Origin: Ceratopteris richardii
Lineage: Eukaryota > Streptophyta > Polypodiopsida > Polypodiales > Pteridaceae
NCBI GenBank assembly: GCA_020310875.1
Contig: CM035415.1
Coordinates: forward strand, 195,840,932 to 195,904,931
Length of the DNA: 64,000 nt
Reading direction: 5' to 3'
Made by a program: the position numbers and the translations under genes
Notes under the pieces: model-generated
The model's input: only the letters and a program-made list of their open reading frames with translations
Database searches by the model: none
Told to the model about the DNA's origin: nothing
Shown here: one piece after another, positions 9,876 through 21,717 of the stretch
Layout: each line of letters opens with the position of its first letter
Numbering within the stretch: the first letter of the stretch is position 1

Positions 9876-12800
9876 ATGAACCTTAGATCGGGCAAACATA
9901 TAGGTAAGTCAGATCGACGAAGCCTTAGATCATCAGAGGCAAGTGTAAGAACTACTGCACGATCGTGGGCTCAACAATTGAACACTAGTTATCCCTACGA
10001 GAGCTCAGATACTAGCGATTCAGAAATGGCATTTAGCACAGAAAGACCAGAAGGAGGGTCGAATGTAGACTATTTAGAAAAACCAGAAGGACCCTATAGA
10101 ACGCAACTAGAGTTTCTCCGAACCAACCGATTAGGTGCTCGCATCTATGAGGATGGTTTGCGAAGGCAAGTGGTGCAAATGCACAACCCCGATCAACCCA
10201 TTGGATTGGAACATCCAGTGGTGAAATTCGAGAGAGACGCATACATAGACAAGGAAGGAACAATGTACATATTAAGTACGTAGCCAAACAATACGAATGA
10301 GTTTGGCATGATTCAACCAGAGACGGAAGCAAAATCTCAAGGAAAAGAACCATTAGAAGAGCCTAGAACACCTAGAGGGAAATCTGTACTGACACGAGTA
10401 CTAATCCCAGACTGGATCCCTCAGGACAACAGAAGCATAGAGTTGTTTGTAAATAAAGAAACTGATGAAGACTTTTGGAGATACAAGACAGAACTACTTA
10501 GTGAGGTAGGTATCATCACAATATACGAGTTCAAGGACCCGGATACGCCTGGAAAGGTTGCATACCTGGATGAGACTTCAGAAAGAGTCTTTGTGGTGCC
10601 CGACCGCGCTAAAAACACATACACATGGAGAGGTGAATTGGTATTCCCTCCATCTAGAACGAACATGAACACAAGTCAACAAGGGGCAGGAACATCCTCA
10701 GCCCATGGAAATCAAAGAGAGGGAAATAAAGAGAGACCGGAAGTAAGCTTTAATCACCCCATAGAGAGAGATAGAACAACCACGAACACTAATAGAGCGG
10801 ATAGACAAAGAGATCATGGAGTACTAGGTGGTAGAGATGATTTTCCTCTACCAAGACCACGTGAACACGCAAGAATATTGAGACCCACACAATTAGTAAA
10901 ATCAATGAAGAATTATTTTGATGGGACAGGAGATCCCTATGACCATGTCGCAGAATTCAAGCAAGTACTAAGAGCAGAACAAGTTGAAGACATGTTCACG
11001 CAATACAACGCATTTGGACTAACGTTAAAGAATACAGCTTTAACTTGGTTCCAACCATTGCAACAAAGGCAATTTAGAGACATCCATCACTTTTTAGAGT
11101 CATTCATCACCGAATTCTCTAAAAGTGGGATTAGACATGACACGTCTTCGTTGATTCATAGCTTTAAACAAACCCCTCAAGAAACAGTAAGACTGGCAGG
11201 ACGTAGGTTTAGACAATATGTTGAACGATGTCCAATGCAAGAGCTACCCTCACAAGCCAAGTAAGTGTCATTGTTTCTTGATGGCTTGTTGAGCTCTAAA
11301 CTACGCTCCTATGTGTACCTAAAAGAACCCAGAACACTAGAGCAATGTGTGAGAATATGCATAGACATTGAGGACAACTTAGGAGACGAGTTGGAACTCT
11401 CAAAGGTCTATAAGGACTCAGACTATTCATCTCTAGCATCCACAAAATTGTCTAGCTCAATAGAAGACCTAGCAGAAAAAGTGGCTCAGAAACTAGGAGT
11501 TTCTAGCAAACCTAGAGTACTAACAAACAAGTGTTGTTACGCCTGTGGTGGTGATCATATGGCAAATGTGTGTCCCAATGCAACACAACCACAAGCCAAA
11601 CCTAGTGGCCAATACTGTACAATTGAGAGAAGATACACGAATCATACGGCTCAGGACTGCCCATACAACAAACAGACCGTGAGACAGAACTACCCGCAAG
11701 CATACCCGCAGCCAGGTAGGTATCAAGGCCAATACAATGCTCAGCCTTATTACTATAGGCCTCCTCAGAACTACCCATACCAGGCTCAACAGAGACCTCA
11801 ACCTGTCTTAGCTCAGCAGCCACCCCCACCAGTGAATGTCATCTCAGTCAAATACGCTGCTGCAGAAGAGAACCTAAGTAGGGCCTTAGTGCCTTCTTCA
11901 CCTTTGATTACAGAGAGTGACCCAAACTCAAACAGTTTTGACTCTATGCATGTAGATAGTCCACCCGCTTATTACACGGAGTCACCAGAACACGTAGAAA
12001 CCTATCATTATGATAGTCCACCAGTGGAACCTAGTTGGGAGCCCGACTATGCTAATGTGATGTACACAAACCCAAATCCACGGCCCCAAGTAAGACAACA
12101 GAGACCATAGGGCCCTAGAGGACCATGCTTTAGGTGCCAAGGAGATCACTTCATAAAGGATTGTCCACATCCTCCGATATCAGGACAATCACAGTACTAT
12201 AACATCCAAGGCTTTTGTGCTGATTGTGGCAAAGAGCACATAATCAAAGATTGTCCTAAAAATCCAGTTCACGCTTCAAATGTGACACCGATCAACGTGA
12301 TAGGTATTGTGAACAACGCAGATGGATCCAACCCTACATACGTGCCTATTCAAGCTATCACAAGAGCCCAGGCGCTCTTACAGAACCAACAGATTAATCA
12401 GGAGAAAGTAGCTGGAAGTAGTGAAGTTGCAGAATCTAGCAGTAAAAAGACAAAATCTTGGAAAGATTCTAGAGCAAGAATAAAGAGAAAATGGAGTAAA
12501 AAGATAACTGAGTTGGAAGGAAGTTTGAAGGAATCTAGAGCCAAAATCCAAGAACTGACTTCACAAGAATTGAATCAAGAGAATCCAGCTCAGAAATCAG
12601 GATCAGTTTTAGCGGAACCCATACCAGAAAATCTAGACGTGATGTTTCGTGCATATCAGGCTAGGTTAAAAGAGGGACCTCAGGTAGCGGAAATGAGCAA
12701 AAACTACCCTCGAGCTGATCTAGAAATTGAGAGAACTAAACTTTGCATGAAGATGGTAGAGCTAGCACAAGCTTTGTTGGAAGCCTCTAGATATCTTAAT

Positions 12801-14288
12801 TGGAATAACATGGCAAAACCGGAATTACACTTTCAAGGACTAATGGAGAGGCTAGAATATTTGATAGAAAGCAAAGAGAAAAAGGATCAGCCTAGGAACC
12901 CTATTGTCCCAGAGACACAGGAAAATAACGCACCATCCCTGTCTCAAGTACCCAACTCAGAAAGTCAAGACAATTTGTCTTCCATACATAAATATTCACA
13001 TGAATTTTTGAGAGAAATACAAGAAGAGAAGTGGAGAAAGGAACAAGGAACCCATCCTCCTATTCAAGAAATAGACGACTTGCAAGAACAATTTCCCCAA
13101 GACATTCCCTCTATATACGATGATGTAGAGGAAGAACAACTGAGTGAACACACAGGCTTTGAATCTAATTCTTTACAAGAATTACCTCAGTTCACAGGAC
13201 CTTGGGAAGCAAAGTCTATTAGTATGAGAGCACCCACGATAATAGTGAGGAATGAAGAATCAGTAATCCCTAGAAACACGAAAGTGATCAAGAATACCAA
13301 AGTACAGTGTAACCTTACTCTGGAGGAGTTGTTAAAGGTTAAACCAGAATTGTGGAAGCATGTAGCAAATCAATTCCCGGAGCTTGCTACTACTCCCTCA
13401 CAAATAGGATCACAAAATAAGGTACCAGAAATACCTGTAGAAAAGATTGGAGATGTAAGCGAAGGAGAGGAAGGTAACACTTATCTTCCGATAACCCATC
13501 AGGGCTACACCACGAAAGCCATCTTAGATTCAGGAGCTGGAGTAGCCATAGCTACCACCGCTTTATGGAAACGATGGGGTAAGCCAGCATTAAGACCTAC
13601 CAGGATGAAGCTACAAATGGCTGATGGACACATAGAAAAACCATTAGGCTTACTAGAAGGCATATCTCTCACCACTTGTGGTGTAGAATTTGAGCACACT
13701 TTTGCCATTTGTGACTTTGCAAAAAACCATGCTTATGAGATGATATTGGGACGACCATTCATGCGTCAGTTGCAAATTGTACAAGATTAGGGAACTAATT
13801 CTTTGTACTTGCAACATTTAGGAGTGACTACCAAAGTCAATCTTAAAGACTATTCACATAGAGACGTACCCCCAATACAATGGAATACCATCCATAAGAC
13901 ACCAGTAGAAACAGAATCCGTGCACTCATTAGAATCAGATCCTTCTTGGCTGCATGAGGATACCCATTTATGGATGTGTAAAGTAGCAAAACAAGAGGAA
14001 GAAAGGTTAGAAGCCAGGACCTTAGGTGCAGAACAACATCCAAGAACCCTTCAGAATCCAGCATATGCACCTGTAGTATTTCTAGACGAAGAGTTTGAAC
14101 CCCATGGTTGGGCAGAAATCCTAGCAACCATGGACGTAGCCATCAATGAAGAACAATGGACACCCCACTGTGACAAGGATGGCTATGACATATCAGTTTT
14201 CACGATAGAGCCAATCATGTGCGATGCAATTTTAGAAGAATGTGAACCTAGCACTGATAATTTGAGGATGCGAGTGATTTTGATTTAG
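9876..14288 (+). pseudogene. gag-pro: gag-protease of element B (stops, frameshift)
   Basis: Gag begins MNLRSGKHIGK at 9876. In one frame follow the capsid-like domain (KNYFDGTGDPYDHVAEF, about 10903), the short CX2CX3HX4C zinc knuckles (CYACGGDHMANVC, about 11535; CFRCQGDHFIKDC, about 12127; CADCGKEHIIKDC, about 12219), an acidic spacer, and a retropepsin with intact DSGAG (about 13530) and ILGRPFM (about 13745). In-frame stops lie at 10281 (TAG), 11262 (TAA), 12108 (TAG) and 13788 (TAG), and a small deletion near 14250 shifts the frame before pol. Gag would form the particle and PR1 would process it. This copy cannot make the full product. Confidence 0.9.
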
Positions 14289-14299
14289 AATCAATTATC

Positions 14300-17200
14300 A
14301 TGGACCCACCCTTTGCATCGGAGGAAGAATATTTTTTCGAGGTAGAGGCTCACACTCAGAGACACGAGGAAATTACGAATGAGGTGAGGTTAGCCACAGA
14401 AGTGACTACTAAGAGTGAAGGCAAGAAAAGAAAGAAGAAAGAAACCATGTCAGAAAAAGAAGAATCTTTGTTTGAGGTACCCGAGAATTTCAAGAAATAT
14501 GAAATCGAAGATAGAAGAATTATGGTACGAATGCCTAATAGAAAAGCGAATGACGGACAAGTATATGATAACCGAGAGAAAACCAAGAAAATAATAGTTG
14601 CTATCGAAGGAGAAGAAGAAAAATGTACATACGTAGGGCATGATTTGACAACTAAAGAAGAAGAAGAATTAGTTGCCCTATTGCGCGAATATAGAGATGT
14701 TTTTGCTTGGAGTTACAAAGACCTGAAAGGAGTAGATCCAGATATATGTTCTCATAGAATCCCTATGACTCCAGATGCAAAACCTACAAAACAGAAACCG
14801 TACACGTACAATGATAACTACGCTGCGAAGATTAAAGAGGAGATAGATCGTTTGATAGAAGCAGGATTCATTTACGAAATTGAGCATACCGAATGGGTAT
14901 CCCCCATTGTGGTTGTGCCCAAGAAGAATGGAAAATTGCGTGTGTGTATTAACCTTAAAAAAGTTAATGCCGCAATGATTAGAGATAGCTATCCTCTTCC
15001 TATCACGGAACATCTATTGGAAAGAGTTGCGGGCAAGGAAGTTTATAGCTTTCTTGATGGATTCTCAGGCTATAACCAAGTAGCCATTGCTCCAGAGGAC
15101 CAACACAAGACGGCTTTTGCCACTGAATGGGGCATATTTGCATTTCGCGTGATGCCATTTGGCTTAACAAATGCACCCGCCACTTTCCAGCGACCCATGT
15201 GTCATGTTTTCAAGGAATTCTTACGCAAGAGCTTGGAAGTTTATGTCGATGACATATGTGCTCATTCTAATATTAGGCAGACGCATATCCCAGAGTTAAG
15301 GCAAATATTTGACAAATGTCGAGAATATCAAGTTTGTTTGAACCCAGAAAAATGCGTTTTCATGGTCAGACAAGGCAAAATTCTAGGACACATTGTGTCA
15401 AAAAATGGAATCTCTACGGATGAGGAAAAAGTGAAGGTAATTGCAGAATTACCTAGACCAACTAATGTGAAAGAGGTACAAGCATTTATGGGCCATTGCG
15501 GTTATTATAGGAGATTCATACACATGTATGCAATAATAGCCAAGCCTTTGTACTCTCTTTTAACCAATTTCGAATGGACAAATGAATGTGAAAATTCATT
15601 CAATGAACTTAAACGACGCTTGTGCTCAGCACCTATATTGACTACCCCAGATTGGAGTAAGCCATTCCATGTACATGTGGATGCATCCAATTATGCCATA
15701 GGATGCGTGTTAGCACAACCCACGAATGAAGGTAACATAGATCTCCCCATAGCTTACGCGAGCAGACAATTGAACGAAGCAGAAAGAAATTACACCACGA
15801 CGGAACGAGAAGGATTAGGGATGATCTACGCAGTAAAGAAGTTTAGGCACTACTTGTTGGCCAACAAGTTCAAGTTCTTTACGGATCATCAAGCCCTATT
15901 GTACTTAGTCAACAAACCATGTAACACAGGACGACTGATACGTTGGTTTCTATTACTCATGGAGTATGACTTTGAAGTAGTAGTCAGGAAAGAAAAGACA
16001 CATCTCAGAGCTGACCACCTTTCAAGATTAACCTCAGGAGAAGCTCCTCAAGGAGTAGCGGATGATCTACCAGATGCATATTTGTTTAATCTTGAGATAG
16101 CACCAGAATGGGCTAAGCCTATAGTCCCCGTTCTCACATATGGACCCAAGAATCCTAGGATAAAGATCAAAGAAGGAGAGATTACCAAATCTCAGAGATA
16201 TCAAATCATAGCAGGAAGCATATATAAACAGGATAATCAAAATATCCTTGCTTGTTGTGTAGATGAATCAGAACATGCGAATTGGTTGCAATTAGCACAC
16301 ATAGGTGCATTAAAGCAACATCATTCAAAACATCGAACATTACAGACTCTGCATAGATTAGGAGTATATTGGCCTACGATGGAAGCAGATGTCTACAAGT
16401 TGTGTAAGGAATGCCATGCTTGTTGTGAAAGACCACCAGTAGAGCATGCTACATTATATCACGTGTCTCTCACACCAGACTGGAGTGAACAATTAGTGAC
16501 ATACTTGAGGGCGAAGACATTCCCTCAAGGCATGACCTTAGCTCGACAACGTAGTCTAGAGCAGGAAGCTCACGACTATTCACTTATTGGCGATAACCTT
16601 TACAAAAGAGGACGAGATGGATATCTAAGACAATGTGTTCATGAGAGCGATTATCTGAGCATACTAGAGACTGCACACCAAGGTGTTGCAGGAGTTCATT
16701 TTGGACCCGATAGGATAATCAAAGCCATCCTCTTTGCAGGATTATGGTGGCCCACTCTTCACATGGATGCTCACACCTATGTAAAGAGATGTGATGTGTG
16801 CCAAAGAACTCAGTTTCCTACTCGCAGAGATGAAATGCCATTGAAACCCATGATGGGCGGACGTGCATTTTCTAAGTGGGGTATAGACTTTGTAGGACCC
16901 ATTAACCCCCCTGCAAAAGGTACACATGATGAATACATTATTGTTGCCACAGATTATCTTACGAAATGGGTAGAGGCAAAAGCCACGAAAAAGAATGATG
17001 CACACACAACTGCAAAATTCTTATTTGAGAATGTCTTTACAAGATATGGATTGCCTATAGAGTTAGTGAGCGATCGAGGCACTCACTTTCTAAACCAAGT
17101 CATTGAATATTTGTTACAGGATTTTATGGTGATTCACAAGAAATCCGCACCATATCATCCTCAGGCCAATGGTCAGGTTGAAAGCACTAATAAGATCCTT

Positions 17201-17604
17201 TGTAACGTACTGACGAAACTCGTGAACAACAAACGTTCAGATTGGGACAAACAGTTACACCACGCTGTTTGGGCATATCGAGTGGCCTACAAGACTGTAC
17301 TCAATGCAACTCCCTTTCAGATGGTTTTTGGTCAGAATGCTGTGCTTCCTTTGGACTTCTTGATACCGACCCTTAAGGTTGCACAAGAACATCAGTGGAC
17401 CGGCCATGAATTATCAGCGAGAATAATGGACTTGGAACGATTAGGAGAAACCAGGCTAAAGGCGGCAGCAGGAATATATGCAGTGAAGAAGCGACAGAAA
17501 GCATATTTTGATGCACATGTGAAAGATAAAGGCTTAAAAGAAGGAGATTTAGTTCTAGTATATACGCTGAAACAACACGCACGTAAGTTAGAAAAGCGAG
17601 GTTA
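14300..17604 (+). pseudogene. pol: RT-RNase H-integrase of element B (5' part, interrupted by MITE)
   Basis: This long open stretch holds, in order, reverse transcriptase (PYTYNDNYAAKIKEEID, SPIVVVPKKNGKLRVCIN, catalytic YVDD at about 15240), RNase H (HVHVDASNYAIG, TDHQAL, ADHLSRL), a first H2C2 zinc module (H-x6-H near 16298, CHAC near 16414), a second H2C2 (H-x6-H near 16675, CDVC near 16789) and the integrase core with D, D and E (GIDFVGP, VSDRGTHF, NGQVES). There is no chromodomain. The frame is cut at 17604 by a MITE, which adds a foreign tail and stop at 17767. Gag-pro lies upstream in another frame because of the deletion near 14250. Confidence 0.92.
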
Positions 17605-17862
17605 TAAGACCTATTCAAGAAAAATGGGAATTATACAAGATTTTGAGACAATGCTTTGTGTCCCAATATTTTACTTTTCGAGTCATTCACACACTAAAAC
17701 ATGTGTTTATGACTTGATTGGAGTACAAAAAATTGACAATTTAACATTAAGCATAATTGTATTATAAATGGAGTATCAAGGTTGGGCTCAAACCTAAAAA
17801 TTTAAGAAAGTAAGTAATATAAATGGGACTTGAATAATTCCCAAGTTTCTTGAATAGGTCTT
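17605..17862. mobile_element. MITE, 258 bp, inserted in B pol (PIF/Harbinger-like by TSD)
   Basis: The insert is absent from C and D at the same codon. Its ends are inverted repeats: AAGACCTATTCAAG on the left and CTTGAATAGGTCTT on the right, with imperfect complementarity running about 34 bp inward. It is flanked by TTA at 17602-17604 and 17863-17865, a 3-bp target duplication typical of PIF/Harbinger Tourist-like MITEs. It is AT-rich and has no coding capacity. With its duplication it adds 261 bp, so the pol frame resumes in phase, but it introduces stop codons. Confidence 0.85.
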
Positions 17863-17865
17863 TTA

Positions 17866-18789
17866 TGGACCTATGATCATTAACAGACTCTCAACAAGTG
17901 GAGCAGTACAATTAGCCACTTTAGAAGGAGATATAATGCCTAATTATATTAGTGGCTGTAGAGTCAAGCTATATCAGGAACCTCTTACTGAGGATATGCT
18001 TAGACGACTCACGTTGGCAAAGAAGCGTAAGGAGGAAGAAAATAGAATACGAGCGGAAGCTCAAGCAGAAGCAATAGAACGCATTAAACGCATGAAGTTA
18101 AGAAGACAAGGACTAGGGAGAGAACATTATAACCATCTGAAAACTACACCGAGATACCCCATGGCCATGTGTCAAGTAAAGTCAACCACTCATCCTAGTA
18201 TAGTGGACAGGAGACCATTCATTACAGTCAGGCTAGAGCACGACAACCCTTGCCAAGAGCTCAGGGCTTTAATTGACTTAGGTGCTGCGACTAGTGCGAT
18301 TAGATGGTCCCACTATAAGGATTCAGGAATAGAAATGCGGCCAATTGAGGCATACCTCTAGGAGGCATGGAAACCCCTTGCATGGGTGAGGTGGACCTTC
18401 CTATCCTCATTAAGGATGTGACCATGACAGCGAAGCTACTAGTGTGCCATGATGACGACCTGATAGAACCCCTAATCCTTGGCCAAGATTGGCTATACGA
18501 TCACTCAGTGGACCTAAATCTTAGACAAGGCTCCATACAAATTGGAACCTTAGAACAGAAGCGAGTGATACCGCTTGACTTCCCTAATTGCATTCCGATT
18601 GAGGTTTGTAACCCTAGACCCTATGAAACGCATGCGACGGAAGACCGGGAGATCTTGGGTCAGATCAGTCACGTTACGTCTACACCAACCCACTCGGGTT
18701 TGGCTATGGACAGTTGTCAATCAGAAGGACGACAGGAGATCTTCCCTGGGGCTTCCTGCAAATTAGAAGGGCAGCTACCCAACCGCTAG
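17866..18789 (+). pseudogene. Integrase C-terminus and second retropepsin of B
   Basis: After the MITE, the frame gives GPMIINRLSTSGAVQLATLEG, the integrase C-terminal region, then a basic helix-rich segment (LAKKRKEEENRIRAEAQAEA) and a second retropepsin-like domain. Its motif is DLGAATSAI (about 18280), where C has DSGAATSAV, so the active-site triplet is damaged. A deletion of about 7 nt near 18358 shifts the frame; the protease then continues from 18367 to LILGQDWLYD (about 18475). The stop is at 18787. Its role in complete elements is unknown; C and D have the same domain. Confidence 0.8.
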
Positions 18790-19314
18790 GGCAGATGAAC
18801 ACAATCAGCGGTCAGGTGGGTTGCATCAGCGACCAAATGAGCACAACACCCTGCGGTGCTCATCCTTCCAAACTTGCTGCGGACTGGCCTAGATTAAAGA
18901 TAAAGAACGAATCACTTCCTAATGGGCAGGTCACGCAAGTGTTGGATCTCCCTTCTTTTCCAAAGCAGAGCGTCCAATGGACCTCTCAAGCCCAACCACG
19001 AACGAGTCAACCACAACAGAGGAACCCAGACTGACAACACCACCAGACAAGGCAAAGACAGCAGTATCAACATCAGAGAACAAGTGGCACAAAACAAATA
19101 TGGGTGCCAAAAGGACAGCAACCACAGGCTATTGGCAACACTGCAGACGAGAGCAGGACAAAGTTTCAACAGAAGCAGAGTCAGCATCCAAGGTCCCCTC
19201 GATCTTCTTCTACAAGTACAAATACTCGACAGATTTGGATCGCCAAGAAGTATCTTATCAATCGACCCACACCCATGCAGATTTGGGTACCCAAGCAATG
19301 TATTATAGCCCAAC
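18790..19314 (+). pseudogene. Pol tail of B, left part
   Basis: Overlapping short frames carry the family tail, including DLPSFPKQS (LPSFPK in D), QIWIAKK and QIWVPKQC just before the junction with the LTR of element C at 19315. The tail resumes at about 34261 on the far side of C, where KWIPKR occurs. Confidence 0.65.
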
Positions 19315-19938
19315 TGTTAGCAGCAGACAAGGGAGTCAACAAAGATCTGGCAAATAGGCCAGTAATTTTCCTCATGAAGAAGCAAGTACGAGCACTCACG
19401 CAGATCTAGCACTAAGGCAACCTTTAAATTTTCAAATCCTTTACACCCATTCAAAGTGATTTTCATCACTAAACACCATTGTAAATACCAATTCATCTTT
19501 TTGTAGCTCCATTTTGTGCAAGCCAAGGAGTCCTTGAGCTTGAGGAGCTTTAGAAGTATCTACCTGCCAATTTTCGTATTTTTTAGATATCGTTTGAGCC
19601 CTCAAATAAGCCCTGGAACCTAATTTTTAACTAGGCCGGACACTAGGTCTGAACAGGGCCAAAACTTAGCCAAAAACTATAAAAAGAGCTAGAGAGCTCA
19701 TTTTTGAGGTTAGATTGTAATTGAAACAGACTTGTAAGAGCTTCTGGAAAAGTAATCTAAGATCTCCATTGATTCTCACTCTTTGTCTTGCCGTGTGTGC
19801 GCGTGTGTGTGTATGTGTGTGCATGTTTGTGTGCTTCTCACACACGCACTTGTGCCGCCACTTGCTCGAGGTCTTCATACCATCCTCACGTCTTCCGGGA
19901 TTGACATTAAAGGAGGTGCTACTCATCACTGAGCTACA
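19315..19938 (+). mobile_element. 5' LTR of element C (624 bp, internal deletion)
   Basis: It starts TGTTAGCAGCAGACAAGG, matches the D LTR after a gap of roughly 65 bp near the start, and ends GAGCTACA. TATAAAAAG lies at 19678-19686 and a GT-rich tract near 19793-19830. It is clearly more diverged from the D LTRs than those are from each other. The left flank is the B pol tail (CCAAC). The matching 3' LTR is missing, so no target duplication can be checked. Confidence 0.8.
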
Positions 19939-19946
19939 CCAAATTT

Positions 19947-19964
19947 TGGCGCCGTTGCCGGGGA
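19947..19964 (+). other. Primer binding site of C (tRNA-Asp)
   Basis: Perfect TGGCGCCGTTGCCGGGGA, 8 nt after the LTR end (spacer CCAAATTT). Confidence 0.95.
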
Positions 19965-19988
19965 TCGAATTTTGAGGACGAGCGTGTG

Positions 19989-20245
19989 ATGGTAAGACGT
20001 AGAGTTGACGCGTTGGAGTTGTAGGTATTTTCTTCACTCTCATCGATTTTCTTTTACCTTCTTCACCATGTTCATCACCATCATCATCATCACCATCTCC
20101 CACCTCCATCTCCATCATCGCGAAAATTTCTGTTTTTTGATCATATCACCTTTCCCACCTCATTTCCCTCATTTCACTTGTGAGAGAGAGCGAGAGAGCG
20201 ATATTGCATGTGTGTTTTCTTGCATGTTTCTTGAGCTTTTTGCAG
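19989..20245 (+). promoter_or_regulatory. Candidate leader splice donor and acceptor of C
   Basis: ATG|GTAAGACG at 19989-19998 matches the site in A, B, D and E. CTTTTTGCAG ending at 20245 is a candidate acceptor. Inference from sequence only. Confidence 0.35.
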
Positions 20246-20319
20246 GAACTTGCTGAATCACCATCCCCAGCTTCCTGCGCAGGTACGAAACTCGACGAAA
20301 CTGTCTCGCGGTCGTAGGC

Positions 20320-20905
20320 TTCTGTCGATCGCGACTGACAGAAATTTTTGGGTTTTCACAAAATTGAGTGCACCACTAGAACAAGCACAAGGAGCACATC
20401 CTAAAACACTAAAAGCAGTAGAAAAATTCCGAGGTTTTCTGTCAATCGCGACCGACAGCCTCTGTCAATCGCGACCGACAGACCCTGTCAATCGTGACCG
20501 ACAGACCCTGTCAATCGCGACCGACAGACCCTGTCGATCGCGATCGACAGACCTCCACGATCGACTGACTGCCACGTAGGACCTTGTCAATTGCGATTGA
20601 TACCGTCGATCGCGATCGACAGCCACGACTGACACCTCTGTCAATCGCGATTGACACCGTCGATCGCGACCGACTGAAATTCAACGATTGATTGACTTTT
20701 TCGCTTTGCCACGTGTCCATCGCGACTGATAGGCCCCCGATTGACTGAAATTGCGACGAAAAATCCGGAAAACGTGTCGATCGCGATTGACAGCCACGAT
20801 CGACTCTGTCGATCGCGATTGACACTGTCGATCGCGACTGATAGGCCCGACGGACACCTCTGTCAATCGTGATTGACAGACCTGTCGATCGCGATTGACA
20901 GGCTT
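20320..20905 (+). repeat. Leader array of GTC(A/G)ATCGCGA(T/C)(T/C)GAC palindromes (C)
   Basis: About 16 copies of a 16-bp unit; several are perfect palindromes (GTCGATCGCGATCGAC at about 20528, GTCGATCGCGATTGAC with one mismatch elsewhere). Units are separated mostly by 4-8 bp, with some longer spacers such as CACGATCGACTGACTG. A few have lost a CpG (ATCGTGA). The same array occurs in D. Confidence 0.9.
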
Positions 20906-21717
20906 TTCGGCCAAAAAATTAGGGTGTGATTTTGTTCAAATTTTGGGATAAATTTTGGGGCAAATAGTCAATCCAATAGTATAATTGGAGGTTCCTACAC
21001 GTGTGTTTTGGGAGAAAATCCTAGGATCCGTCAGCCAGACTGAATCATGTCATAACCCTCTAAACCCTGAACAGTCATAACTTCTTCATACGAAATCAAT
21101 TTTTTGAGCTCTAGGGCTTGTTGGATCAAAGTCAGGGGGATCAAAGTCAGGGGTCCTTAGGATTGTTTTCTTAAAAATCACTATGCAAGTTTGTGTTTGT
21201 GCTACAGGAATGAAAATAATTGGTGTTGTCTTTGGAATTTAAATCTTCAAGCTAACGTTGGAACTCTTACAGATCTAGTGAGAGCATCGAAAGGCGTTCT
21301 AAGCAAGTGTAAGTGCAAGCTTGGGAACACACTTCCTGAGCACTCAAGGGCAACCAAGCAGGAAACAAAAGGTTGGAAACTGTTAACCCCCTCTGTCAAT
21401 TCATAGTTTAGGCTAAGAACGACGAGAGGTAGGAGTAAGTCAGAGCGACGATAGGCAGGTATCAAGTTGAAGACTACCTAAAAACTCAAGCTCAAGCTAA
21501 AAACCTAATCTCTGTACTGTCGATAACATAAAGGAAAAGAACCTAACGTGGAACGATCTACCTAAAAGCACGAAGAACACTCAAGTATTCCTGATGACGT
21601 AATATCAGACAAGACCTTAAACACGATAAATAACCAAAAAGAATCAAGTGACTGATACCAATTGATCGGCAACGAGGTTGTACTCTGGGCAAAGAATTGG
21701 GCTACTTAGATAGGCAT
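20906..21717 (+). other. Leader of C between array and gag
   Basis: No ORF is supported. It holds the conserved block CCTGAACAGTCATAACTTC... (21066-21110), a repeated GATCAAAGTCAGGGG near 21126-21152, and the CCCCCTCTGTCAATTC block near 21390. Confidence 0.7.

Noticed and set aside
17620-17767. Alternative C-terminus of B integrase
   Set aside because: The extra residues come from the MITE; C and D lack them and the family sequence resumes right after the TTA duplication.
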